DNA of 64,000 nucleotides from Candidatus Crickella merdequi (GCA_018064645.1 JAGHUT010000045.1:1-64000), one strand, 5' to 3'. Positions 29,561-38,598 are shown, counted from the first letter of the stretch. Notes: a model not told the origin generated them from the letters alone. Numbers and translations are program-made.

Positions 29561-30223
29561 TTATTCCCAGCTCGTTCTTCCGTCGCCGGTTATTGGAATC
29601 TTCTCTCCGAGGAAGGTCGGCTTGACCCTGAATAAAGCCTGAACGAAATCCTTCTCTCTGGCAAGGAATTCTCTTATCACCAGTGCTTCAGTGTCTGCAC
29701 TCTGAACAGGTGCTGCCGAGTAGCCCTGACACCTCATTCCAAGGGTGTTGCCTATGAAAAGCGCCCTATACTCATGGAACTCCTGAGTTACCACAATTGC
29801 ACGCTCAACACAGAATACCTCCTCCGCCCTTATCATTGACTCATAGGTTGAGAAGCCTGCATAGTCAAGGAAGATGTCATCTGCTGGAACACCTGCCTGA
29901 AGTGCATAATTCTTCATCGACCTCACTTCATTGTAGGTTACCTGCCCGTTATCACCGGACAAAAGCAGCTTATCGCCATACCCGCTCCAGTAAAGATTTA
30001 TGGCTGTATCCAGCCTTTCCCTTAGGTAAGGGCCTGGAGTTCCGTCGAAGTTAAGGCCGGCGCCAAGGACCAGAATACAGTCCGCGTGATCAAGCTTTGC
30101 CGGATCCGTCTTCAGATTGAACCGCCCGACCCCAAGGACTGCAAGCTGCACAATGAGAATGAGCCCTATCACAAGAAGGACAAGTTTAATTAAATTTTTA
30201 ATCAGCTTAAATATCGCTTTCAT
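29561..30223 (-). CDS. YdcF/SanA/ElyC family (DUF218) protein
   Basis: DCILVLGAGLNFDGTPGPYLRERLDTAINLYWSGYGDKLLLSGDNG...NEVRSMKNYALQAGVPADDIFLDYAGFSTYESM. Confidence 0.85.
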   Translation of the reverse strand: MKAIFKLIKNLIKLVLLVIGLILIVQLAVLGVGRFNLKTDPAKLDHADCILVLGAGLNFDGTPGPYLRERLDTAINLYWSGYGDKLLLSGDNGQVTYNEVRSMKNYALQAGVPADDIFLDYAGFSTYESMIRAEEVFCVERAIVVTQEFHEYRALFIGNTLGMRCQGYSAAPVQSADTEALVIREFLAREKDFVQALFRVKPTFLGEKIPITGDGRTSWE

Positions 30224-30388
30224 CTTTGCCTTTCATCTGCTCTATAACGAGCCGACCTACATTGTACTACATCAAAGTGAAAATGCTATGATTTTTTTGC
30301 TAAAAACAGTTTAATGCATCCTTGCGAAAGAAAAATCCCGAGCGAAGCCCGGGACTGATTCTTAATAATTTTTGCAGAAACTCCGCAA

Positions 30389-30757
30389 TTACTCTTCTAC
30401 GATATCTGCATCCACTGCATTCTTCTTAACTGACTCGATGCCATTGCTGCATGCAGCCATTGTTGTGTATCCCTCTGATGTAGCGATTACCTGGCCATTT
30501 CCTGCCTTAAGACGGAATCTGAACTCGCCCTTCTTGTCCTTGTAAACCTCAAACTTTGGGCACTTCTCTGCAGCATAACCCTCTTTAGTCTGATCCTCAA
30601 CAGGAGCGATAGGAGCATTCTTCATTACGCTTGCGATTCCGTTCTTGCACGCATCCATTGAACTGTAAATCTCTGAAGTAGCAATTACCTGACCATTTCC
30701 TGCCTTAAGATTGAACATTGGGCCTGTCTTAGCCTGCTTAATTACAAATTTTCCCAT
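30389..30757 (-). CDS. YegP/DUF1508 family protein with two internal repeats
   Basis: Duplicated module ...F(N/R)LKAGNGQVIATSE.Y(S/T)(S/T)M.AC.NGI.SV.KNA.... Confidence 0.88.
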   Translation of the reverse strand: MGKFVIKQAKTGPMFNLKAGNGQVIATSEIYSSMDACKNGIASVMKNAPIAPVEDQTKEGYAAEKCPKFEVYKDKKGEFRFRLKAGNGQVIATSEGYTTMAACSNGIESVKKNAVDADIVEE

Positions 30758-30862
30758 GGTCGAACCCTCTCTTTCGTACTATAAAACCAATAGAAACTTA
30801 TGTAACAATAATACTTTAATCCGTTGCTTATGCGCAAGAACTAATGGCTTTTGTGTAGACTG

Positions 30863-31387
30863 TTATTCTTCTCTGTCAAGATTCTTCCAGCCAAATCTAA
30901 TAATTGAGATGATGATTGAAGCTTCTGTTACCACTTCATCAAGAATGCCTGCCCAGGAACCGACTATAATATCGTATATTATCCATAGTGGCGAATTAAC
31001 AAACATACCAGCAGCTCTGACCTTCTGAGCGTTGTGTGTATAGCCTCCGATTGTGGAACCTATATTGGCCGCAACAGGAAGTATTGAAACCCATCCCGAC
31101 CAGGTCACTGCAAGAATCACAAGCTGAAGGCTGCAGATGATCCAGCACATAGCCTTACTGTTGCCGAACTTCCACTCACTTCCCAGGCAGAAGGATCTGA
31201 ATGTATTCAGAATATAGCTGACTCCGCCGGTAATTGCGCCGAGAAGAAGCAGATGTATAACATAGAACAGATACGACAAAAGCTGAACCCTGAACAGGTT
31301 CTTATTGCTTTTACACTGGAACGAAACAAAGAACAGCATCGTCCCAACGAACCCTATTATCTGTATCAGCAAATAATTCAGTGTCAT
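30863..31387 (-). CDS. YgjV-like integral membrane protein
   Basis: MTLNYLLIQIIGFVGTMLFFVSFQCKSNKNLFRVQLLSYLFYVIHLLLLGAITGG. Confidence 0.7.
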   Translation of the reverse strand: MTLNYLLIQIIGFVGTMLFFVSFQCKSNKNLFRVQLLSYLFYVIHLLLLGAITGGVSYILNTFRSFCLGSEWKFGNSKAMCWIICSLQLVILAVTWSGWVSILPVAANIGSTIGGYTHNAQKVRAAGMFVNSPLWIIYDIIVGSWAGILDEVVTEASIIISIIRFGWKNLDREE

Positions 31388-31446
31388 TACGTCTTCCACT
31401 TCTCAATATCTTCGTCAGTAAATATCCGTGTGCAGATATTATACCA

Positions 31447-31473
31447 AAGAAAAAACCACCTCTAAAGAGGTGA
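31447..31473 (-). terminator. Rho-independent terminator after the 36-aa ORF
   Basis: Minus strand ATCACCTCtttaGAGGTGGTTTTTTCTTT. Confidence 0.8.
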
Positions 31474-31519
31474 TTCATTCCGATAAAAATGCGTAAATAG
31501 TAACTTGAAAGTGTATTGA

Positions 31520-31630
31520 TTATTTGTCGAGGCCTATTACACAACCATATGCAACTGCTCCGAAGCAATATACTCCGATTGAGCCAAGACCTACTACTGC
31601 TAATGTTGATACTGCCACTGCTAATGTCAT
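31520..31630 (-). CDS. Small hydrophobic peptide, 36 aa, function unknown
   Basis: Strong SD AGGAGGTATCACC-ATG; MTLAVAVSTLAVVGLGSIGVYCFGAVAYGCVIGLDK*; followed by its own terminator. Not in the ORF track, possibly because of its length. Confidence 0.7.
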   Translation of the reverse strand: MTLAVAVSTLAVVGLGSIGVYCFGAVAYGCVIGLDK

Positions 31631-31805
31631 GGTGATACCTCCTGTATATATGAATCAAATTGTTTTCTTATTTCGGTATCTAGATAGTAACAGCATTTTT
31701 TACAAAAGTAAAACTGGACAATCTAATATTTGTGATAGCAAACGCTTATCATTCATGATATACTACTTCACAACAGAATATACCATCTAGAGAGGAGAAC
31801 ATTAT

Positions 31806-32684
31806 ATGGATCGCAGCAGTGTCGAAGTATTCCTGACCGTTGCTCAGGAGGGAAGTTTCCGTAAAGCAGCAAACAAGCTTGGCTATACGCAGGCAGGCAT
31901 CAGCTATATTATTCACAGCATTGAGGAAGATCTGGGTCTTACTCTCTTTATACGCGAAAGAAGCGGTGTTACACTTTCACCTGAAGGTCGTGCCCTTCTT
32001 CCTCAGATCAAGAAGATTGACAACGATGCGCGTGCCCTCAGACAGAGTGTTAACGATCTCAAAGGTCTTGAACAGGGATCTATCACGGTTCAGGTGTTTG
32101 ACAGCGTTTCAATTCACTGGCTGCCTAGCATCATCAAAGAGTTCAAGAGGGACTTCCCGGGCGTTCAGGTGCTTTTCACCTCCGAGGAGGACAGTGCCAA
32201 GGCTGAAGAACGAGTTATGACAGGTGAGGTTGACTGCAGCTTCTTTATGACAGATGTTTCCAGCGACCTGGATGTTTTCCCTCTTAAGAAAGACAGCCTT
32301 CTTGCCATCGTTGCACCTGACTGCAAGACTATAAAAGGCAACGTATTCCCAGTGGATCAGCTTGGCAAGATTCCATACATCGCGATGAAATACGACAGTA
32401 ACACCGGCATGCGAAATGTTTTCTCACGTAACAACGCTACACCTGATATTGCTTATCACATGGATAACGACCACGCCGCAATCGCCATGGCCTCCAAGGG
32501 TCTTGGCTACTGCATTTTCCCTGAGCTGCTTGTAAGGAACACTCCTTTCGATGTCAGAGTTCTGGAGCTTGATAAGCCGCAGTACAGAACCATCAGCATT
32601 GGAACACGCTCAATGGCTACAGCCTCAAAGGCATGCCTGAAGTTTATCGAGTATACAAGAAGATGGGTAGAAGAAAACGAATAG
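31806..32684 (+). CDS. LysR family transcriptional regulator
   Basis: MDRSSVEVFLTVAQEGSFRKAANKLGYTQAGISYIIHSIEEDLGLTLFIRERSGVTLSPEGRALLP. Confidence 0.92.
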   Translation: MDRSSVEVFLTVAQEGSFRKAANKLGYTQAGISYIIHSIEEDLGLTLFIRERSGVTLSPEGRALLPQIKKIDNDARALRQSVNDLKGLEQGSITVQVFDSVSIHWLPSIIKEFKRDFPGVQVLFTSEEDSAKAEERVMTGEVDCSFFMTDVSSDLDVFPLKKDSLLAIVAPDCKTIKGNVFPVDQLGKIPYIAMKYDSNTGMRNVFSRNNATPDIAYHMDNDHAAIAMASKGLGYCIFPELLVRNTPFDVRVLELDKPQYRTISIGTRSMATASKACLKFIEYTRRWVEENE

Positions 32685-32774
32685 TTCGGGCGAGCCCGGA
32701 CTAACTACCAACACAAATTCAGGCAAAACAAAGAGCAGCAGCCACCCTGTGACTACTGCTCTATTTTCATGCTT

Positions 32775-33026
32775 CTAATACTCTCGCAGCACCAGCTCTG
32801 TTATTCCCGGATTACTTCCTCCGATTACTCGCACCACTTTAGGATTCCGGCCTCTGTCTATTTCATCATAAAGAGCTCGCTGTATATTGTTACCGCGATG
32901 ATATCCATGTATCACTCTGATGCGATATGTTCCAGAATCACACTTCGCAATCAGGGCTTCAATTTGTCTAATCGCCTGGTCTACAGTCAGGCCGTGGGCA
33001 TCAAACTCTATAATCGGCTGGGACAT
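32775..33026 (-). CDS. Small Smr-domain protein
   Basis: IEFDAHGLTVDQAIRQIEALIAKCDSGTYRIRVIHGYHRGNNIQRAL. Confidence 0.75.
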   Translation of the reverse strand: MSQPIIEFDAHGLTVDQAIRQIEALIAKCDSGTYRIRVIHGYHRGNNIQRALYDEIDRGRNPKVVRVIGGSNPGITELVLREY

Positions 33027-33028
33027 AA

Positions 33029-33526
33029 TTATTCCTCAACATACTGTGGTGCTGTGTCAGGCAGTGAGGCTTTGCCTGTAACATGCTCCATCTCAATAAC
33101 AATAATATCCATAGGGAACTTGCCTTCACGTACTGCGCCCATGCAAGGGCGGAAAGGTTTGCCGACAAGAGCATCAGTGTAACGACTGATGTAACTGAAT
33201 TTTGCCTCGTTGTCCTCTACAATCTTTGCCTTGCCGTAAACAATAACGCTTCTGTAATAATTTGTTACACCTTCTACGCTCAGTTCATCGTAATCTACGA
33301 TTGTGAGGCAAACACGCGGATCAGCCTTGATACAATCAATCTTCTGACCTTCCGTCGCACTGTGGATAATGATGTTGCCATCAAGAATCGCATATGTCAT
33401 TGGAACGCCATACGGATAGCCGCTTGAATCATTCAGCGAAAGTATGCAGCGATGATTGCGCGCAAGGATTTCATTACACTCATCTGCAGTAAGCGCAGCA
33501 CTTGATCTTCTCATCTCTCTAAACAT
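33029..33526 (-). CDS. Pyridoxamine 5'-phosphate oxidase family protein
   Basis: FREMRRSSAALTADECNEILARNHRCILSLNDSSGYPYGVPMTYAILDGNIIIHSATEGQKIDCI. Confidence 0.85.
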   Translation of the reverse strand: MFREMRRSSAALTADECNEILARNHRCILSLNDSSGYPYGVPMTYAILDGNIIIHSATEGQKIDCIKADPRVCLTIVDYDELSVEGVTNYYRSVIVYGKAKIVEDNEAKFSYISRYTDALVGKPFRPCMGAVREGKFPMDIIVIEMEHVTGKASLPDTAPQYVEE

Positions 33527-33588
33527 CTCTATACCTAATCCCTTTCTTTTTGTGAGATATTACACACATTATATTAGCTTTTGCTGCT

Positions 33589-33749
33589 TTATTCCATACC
33601 GCCCTTACGGGCCTCCGGCTCTTTAGTCAGCGCACCAGTTGGGCATGCATTCACGCATGAAGCCGTACCACACTGCCTGCAATGCCCACATGCATCGGCA
33701 TATCGCAGAAACCTTTGATTTCTTCAACAACAATCCTCAAATCATACAA
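33589..33749 (-). pseudogene. Possible decayed TIGR04076-like / 4Fe-4S ferredoxin gene
   Basis: SD AGGAGG then TTG: (M)YDLRIVVEEIKGFCDMPMHVG in one frame; shifted frame gives YADACGHCRQCGTASCVNACPTGALTKEPEARKGGME*. Confidence 0.45.
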
Positions 33750-33811
33750 ATTCTTTTTCCTCCTATGCGAATGCTGCTTATATTCGACTACTCCTGTACG
33801 CTTTTTAAAAC

Positions 33812-33840
33812 AAAAACTCCGGACCTGCGTCCGGAGCTTA
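33812..33840 (-). terminator. Terminator after the ybaK-like gene
   Basis: CTCCGGACctgcGTCCGGAG with a T-tract on the minus strand. Confidence 0.8.
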
Positions 33841-33859
33841 TTCTATCTACACTATGAGG

Positions 33860-34327
33860 CTACTTGATAAGTGGCATCAGCTCGTAAGGCAGCACCTTTG
33901 CGAACTCATCAAGTGTCAGCTCAACCAGGTATCCACCACCGCCGCCGTTGATGATAACAGCAGGCATGTCGCCGGCACACTGATCAAAAATAACTCTGTA
34001 CTGATTCTTCATTCCAAGTGGAGATGTTCCGCCGTGAACATATCCTGTCAGCTTCTTAAGCTCAATCGGCTTAATCATCTCAAGAGCATGCTCTCCGAGA
34101 GCCTTTGCTGTAGCCTTCTGTGAAAGCTTAGCAAGTGCAGGTACAACGAACACATAAATGCTCTGTGTTGTATCGCCCTTCATTACCAGTGTCTTAAAAA
34201 GTCTTGCCGCCTTCTCAGCGCCAATTGCCTTTGAATAGTCCTCTCCGCTGATTGCGCCAGGCGCCTCAAGGCACTCGTAGCTTGCATTAACAGCATCCAG
34301 AGCTTCTGTTGCAGGTGATGTAAACAT
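33860..34327 (-). CDS. ybaK: YbaK/EbsC Cys-tRNA(Pro) deacylase family
   Basis: FKTLVMKGDTTQSIYVFVVPALAKLSQKATAKALGEHALEMIKPIELKKLTGYVHGGTSPLGMKN. Confidence 0.9.
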   Translation of the reverse strand: MFTSPATEALDAVNASYECLEAPGAISGEDYSKAIGAEKAARLFKTLVMKGDTTQSIYVFVVPALAKLSQKATAKALGEHALEMIKPIELKKLTGYVHGGTSPLGMKNQYRVIFDQCAGDMPAVIINGGGGGYLVELTLDEFAKVLPYELMPLIK

Positions 34328-34340
34328 AATCTAGTCCTCC

Positions 34341-34493
34341 TTAGTCTTCATCGATATAGTCATCAGCATACCACAGTTCTATCAGCTCTTCCTTGTTCTC
34401 CTCCCATCCAGCAGCAGGATTCCTTCCGGCAGGAGGTCTTACAAGCCAGCGCAGCAATAAAAATACAGCTATAACTAATAGTATGCCCTTCAT
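34341..34493 (-). CDS. Small putative membrane protein
   Basis: MKGILLVIAVFLLLRWLVRPPAGRNPAAGWEENKEELIELWYADDYIDED; one TM helix followed by an acidic tail. Confidence 0.4.
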   Translation of the reverse strand: MKGILLVIAVFLLLRWLVRPPAGRNPAAGWEENKEELIELWYADDYIDED

Positions 34494-34589
34494 TAGTCTC
34501 CTCCAGCAGAACACCTCAGCAGCCAACGCTGCTATCGCCCGTTCCGCACCATTATTAGTTTACTCCTGTAACATCAGCGACACAAGGGA

Positions 34590-35165
34590 TTATATTATTC
34601 CCTGCCACATAAGATCTATCGCTATTGCTGCAATATCGGGGTCAAACTGTTTGCCACTGCCTTCTTCTAATTCTCTGTGAATCTCTGCTTTTGTTTTCGG
34701 AACTGCATAGTGCCTTCCATTCTTCATAACATCGTAGGAATCTGCCACGCTTATTATTCTGGCGAGCATTGGAATAGTCTCTCCCTTTATGCCTTTCGGG
34801 TATCCCAAGCCATCGTATCTTTCGTGATGATGCAGTATCGCTTCTACGATTTCTTTTTTTCCTATAAAAGACTCTATATATTTTGCGCCAAGCTCACTGT
34901 GTCTGACGATTATGTTTCTTTCGTCTTTGGTCAGTCCTGTTGTTTTGTCCAGAATGGTTTTCGGTATAAACCATTTGCCCACATCATGAAGCAAAGCTGC
35001 GGACAGAAGAATATCCATCATAGTTTTGTCCTCTAAATACATTTCGCCTAGGGCTTTGCAGTATTCAGTTACTCGCTTGCTATGTTCATTCCTGACAGCA
35101 GCTTTGAGAATCATGTTTCTTTCTCTGCGTTTTTTAAATTTTTCAATTAATGATTGTATTGTCAT
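34590..35165 (-). CDS. HD-domain phosphohydrolase
   Basis: AALLHDVGKWFIPKTILDKTTGLTKDERNIIVRHSELGAKYIESF...HHERYDGLGYPKGIKGETIPMLARIISVADSYDVM. Confidence 0.88.
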   Translation of the reverse strand: MTIQSLIEKFKKRRERNMILKAAVRNEHSKRVTEYCKALGEMYLEDKTMMDILLSAALLHDVGKWFIPKTILDKTTGLTKDERNIIVRHSELGAKYIESFIGKKEIVEAILHHHERYDGLGYPKGIKGETIPMLARIISVADSYDVMKNGRHYAVPKTKAEIHRELEEGSGKQFDPDIAAIAIDLMWQGII

Positions 35166-35245
35166 ATCATCCTCTTAAATATGTGTACTTACTTTGGATG
35201 TGTAAGTATTACATATTCGTCAGGACAGACTCTGCTAATCAGTGA

Positions 35246-36793
35246 CTAAAGCGTGACAAGGTTTGCTCCAACATATTCACTCCAGCTGTAGTCAGGCAGC
35301 AGCGGTTCATTTGGTTCAAACTTGCCGTTGATGTAATCGTAATAATCGCACTTTATGTGATGCGGTACGATTCGCTTATGGCCGCCATCGGATTCGACAA
35401 GGTAGCCGATGCCCAGTTCATTAAGCTCTGCAAGAAGTCTCGATGTAGTCTTGCGGTATCTTGCACTTGACTGCGGCGTAGGTGTCTCCTCCCAAAGACA
35501 GCCGATAGCCTCGCGACTGCTTAGAAAAGCTCCGTTTTTAACAATAAGCAGAGCAAGCAGCTCCTGTGCTTTGCCACTTCGCAGCCTTACACTCTTACCA
35601 TTAACAACCATGCGGAAGGATCCGAACAGGTTTACTGCAACATCCTTGAGCACCATCATGTGGTCGCTTTTGATAGCAGGAGAATGCAGCTCTGTGTAAT
35701 CGAAGCACATAAAGAACTTGCCCTTTGATATAGGTACTGCTGTAAGAAGAACATTGTTATAGCTGATAGCGTTCTTGCTTAACGAAAAGCCTATTCTCGA
35801 AAAAGCCTCGAAATCCGATCCTACTGAATCCGCTATAATCTTCATAACGTACTTCTTCACCCCTGCTCTGTCGCTTTCCACGGTGTAGCCAAGCAGCGCT
35901 TCAAGAGTATCCGTCAGATTCATTCGAATGTTCAGAGGAGTTGTAAAAGGCGAATATTCCATCAGGTTAATGCAGGTTACTGTCTCCCCGATCGTATCCA
36001 CCTCGTATACATCTTCCGCAAATTGTTTGAGCAGACTCCTTCCGTAATTAATGCTTTTTTCGGCACTCTCTCTTTTGCCGTCTTCGATTCTGAACGAACA
36101 AATAAAGCGGCACTCATCTTCCCCGCTTTCGTTGATTCTTTCGATCCAAAGCTCCGCCGGTAAAGAGACACCACTTGGGTTTACCACAGTGCAGTGAACC
36201 TTTCCGGAAAACTCTGCACGATACGCCTTATATATTGCTTTTTTTACCTTATTGCGATCATTTATCGCAATATACTCCATCACCGATGTCTGTCTGACCG
36301 CGGCCCCGAAATATCGCTCTGCATAACCATTGGTTCCGATAATGCGTCCCTCTTTAGTACCTTCCACCTTGATCTGCGCTATAGGCCTGTTGTCAATGCG
36401 CTGTGCTGATAATTTCGCAACTGCATCTGAGATATCGCAGATAATCGCAAAACCTCGCAGATGTTTATCTTCGGACCTTTTGGAGGCCATTGTCTCGGCT
36501 ACATATATGCTTTCACCATCTTTATTCAGCATTCGATATGTAATGCTGTCACAGCGCTCCCTGTCCATGAAGCCAGAAAAAAATCTATTATATTCCTCAG
36601 TATCCTCTGGATGAACCAGGCACGTGTACTTGCTTTCAATTGTTTCTGTCAGCTCCCATGCTCTATAGCCAATCATGCTGCAGAGATTATCATTTGCAAA
36701 CTCCATATGGACAGGTTTATCGAGATAGCATCTGCGATATCCGCCCACATAATTCTCTAGTATGTTCTCAGTCGTCTCTTCGTATCGTTCCAT
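35246..36793 (-). CDS. PAS-domain protein with C-terminal winged-helix (SARP/OmpR-like) DNA-binding region
   Basis: PAS-like N-terminus (FANDNLCSMIGYRAWELTETIESKYTCLVHPED); C-terminus NLFGSFRMVVNGKSVRLRSGKAQELLALLIVKNGAFLSSREAIGCLWEE. Confidence 0.7.
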   Translation of the reverse strand: MERYEETTENILENYVGGYRRCYLDKPVHMEFANDNLCSMIGYRAWELTETIESKYTCLVHPEDTEEYNRFFSGFMDRERCDSITYRMLNKDGESIYVAETMASKRSEDKHLRGFAIICDISDAVAKLSAQRIDNRPIAQIKVEGTKEGRIIGTNGYAERYFGAAVRQTSVMEYIAINDRNKVKKAIYKAYRAEFSGKVHCTVVNPSGVSLPAELWIERINESGEDECRFICSFRIEDGKRESAEKSINYGRSLLKQFAEDVYEVDTIGETVTCINLMEYSPFTTPLNIRMNLTDTLEALLGYTVESDRAGVKKYVMKIIADSVGSDFEAFSRIGFSLSKNAISYNNVLLTAVPISKGKFFMCFDYTELHSPAIKSDHMMVLKDVAVNLFGSFRMVVNGKSVRLRSGKAQELLALLIVKNGAFLSSREAIGCLWEETPTPQSSARYRKTTSRLLAELNELGIGYLVESDGGHKRIVPHHIKCDYYDYINGKFEPNEPLLPDYSWSEYVGANLVTL

Positions 36794-37269
36794 TTTTTCA
36801 CCTCTGCAGTATTGTAGCACAAATTTGCATCAGTTCAATTTGTCGATGCATCTCTGTTACATTTTTGCCGAGATGCTATCGTTGAAGGAAAGCTGGTCCT
36901 CTGCCAAGTCTATATTATATGCCGTTGGTGAGAGGGCACGGTTTGAGCAACTGTTTGATGCAATAAGGGTAGCTTAAAAACATTTTTGTACTATGGGGAT
37001 TTGCTGTCATTCATCATCAAAAGTGCTTAGCAATGTATGTTGAAACAAAGGACCAATTTCCTGCTGTTATACTACCTTACTCCCCGTCCATCTTTTCGTA
37101 AAAAGTGACAAATCTGTGACTCCTCCCATCCCTTGCCCATCTGCCCCCGTCCAACAAAGCGTGCCGCCGGATTTTCAAGCCTTATATCCAGGCGATGTAT
37201 TGTGGATATACATAGCAGATTCTTCATTTGGGCTATATTCGCATTTTCGAAAATCGCGCACCAAAAAAT

Positions 37270-37436
37270 TGGTGCTCTTTTTTCACTTTTCCCCGTATAT
37301 GCCCAAACACATGGTGCGCATTTTTCATTTTTCCCATATATGCCCAAACACATGGTGCACATTTTTCACTTTCCCCCATATATGCCCAAACACATGGTGC
37401 ACATTTTTCATTTTTCCCGTATATGCCCAAACACAA
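37270..37436. repeat. Tandem repeat, period 41-42 bp, about 4 copies
   Basis: TATATGCCCAAACACATGGTGCaCATTTTTCatTTTTCCC; GCCC anchors at 37301, 37342, 37384, 37425. Confidence 0.9.
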
Positions 37437-37644
37437 AAAAGGCGCTATCTCCCCGCCGCAAACAAAAAAAGGAAGCCATTTGGTTGTCGGTGAGACTGAG
37501 CAGCAATTACTCAGCAGCCGCAACTATGGCTTCTCTATCTTTTGCCGCAGGTTGTCCCACGCAGAAGATATCATCAAAAGCGCAGGGCATTTCCCGATTT
37601 TTTCCACACCTTGCGCAAACTTCATCAATGCTATACAATAAAAA

Positions 37645-37674
37645 AAGCGACTTGATAAGCTAGTCGCTTATCAA
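37645..37674. other. Two overlapping, mutually exclusive hairpins upstream of tRNA-Thr
   Basis: AAGCGACT(37645-37652)/AGTCGCTT(37662-37669) and TTGATAAGC(37652-37660)/GCTTATCAA(37666-37674). Confidence 0.6.
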
Positions 37675-37685
37675 TCAAATAATTT

Positions 37686-37760
37686 GCTGGTGTGGCTCAA
37701 AGGTAGAGCAACGCATTCGTAATGCGTGGGCTGCGGGTTCGATTCCCGCCACCAGCTCCA
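37686..37760 (+). tRNA. tRNA-Thr (anticodon CGT), CCA encoded
   Basis: Acceptor GCTGGTG/CACCAGC, D stem GCTC/GAGC, anticodon arm ACGCA-TTCGTAA-TGCGT, T arm GCGGG-TTCGATT-CCCGC, T-CCA. Confidence 0.95.
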
Positions 37761-37767
37761 GCGAAAA

Positions 37768-37796
37768 AGAGGAGAAGCCATGCTTCTCTTCTTTTG
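37768..37796 (+). terminator. Terminator after tRNA-Thr
   Basis: AAGAGGAGAAGCcatGCTTCTCTTCTTTT. Confidence 0.8.
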
Positions 37797-38148
37797 TTAT
37801 GCAAGAAGATATTCTTGATCTGCAATAGAATTTTGCTTGACAATAGGTGAACTGTATCCTAAACTCCTATTAAGATTACTGATGGATTTGGCATGAGAAA
37901 CAATTCTCTGACCGATATTGCCATCGGTAATTTTTTATGTTTGTAATATCATAGAAACAATCACCCTTTGCAATTCTTTTGATTGAACGATACACCGCTT
38001 TTGGCAGATCGTTCAACCAAGCCAAGGTCTTTTGCGGGAATACTGTCAGCGTAACTCGCAATGTTTTCGATGTTTTCCTATCTACAGATATGGATAGATG
38101 TCCCTGGGAGAACAATTTTGATAAGTATTAGTTCTTCACAAAGCGAAG

Positions 38149-38333
38149 TTGGCGTATACGGGCGTAAGGTCTCTTTTGGGACCCGGTGAAAACGCGGCAA
38201 AGCCGCTTCTCTAGAACGTAAACGTCACTATAGAAGAGTAGGGTCTCTTTTGAGACCCGTTTTTTACCCAAAACACTTTAATTTAGGGTTAATACCGGGT
38301 CCTGACAAAGAGGTTAATCGCATATACGCCAGA
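38149..38333. repeat. Structured dispersed repeat, copy B
   Basis: TTGGCGTATA...TATACGCCAGAA; shares AACGTCaCTATAGAAGAGtAGGGTCTCTTttGAGACCCGTTTTTT and the outer GGACCCGGT/ACCGGGTCC stem with copy A. Confidence 0.6.
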
Positions 38334-38598
38334 AATGAATTTATTCTTCGGTTGTAAAGTCTTTCTTTGACGCTGCTTCAATTTGAACGAGTCGTCTGGA
38401 ACACGGTTTTTTCCCTATGGGAGCCTCACCCTCGATATTACATCCATGATATTGCATCAACAACAGAATATACTTAAGCTTTTTTGCAAAAATTTTCCCT
38501 ATATTAACTGAGCCATTCAATTTACATCCCTCGGAAGCCGGTTAGCTGGTTCGAAATGGATGTAAATATGCGGGCGAGCGGCGTATTGGGAAGAATCG

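Noticed and set aside
37270-37436. Possible CRISPR array
   Set aside because: Units are contiguous tandem repeats of 41-42 bp with no unique spacers and no cas genes nearby.
37072-37523. Cys-rich repeat protein (CAPCVWAYMGKSEK...)
   Set aside because: Arises from reading a 41-42 bp DNA repeat in several frames; frame drifts between units, so it is unlikely to be a real protein.
37876-38115. 79-aa minus-strand ORF near tRNA-Thr as an integrase or phage gene
   Set aside because: No integrase catalytic motif or clear family signature and no clear SD; left as unassigned.
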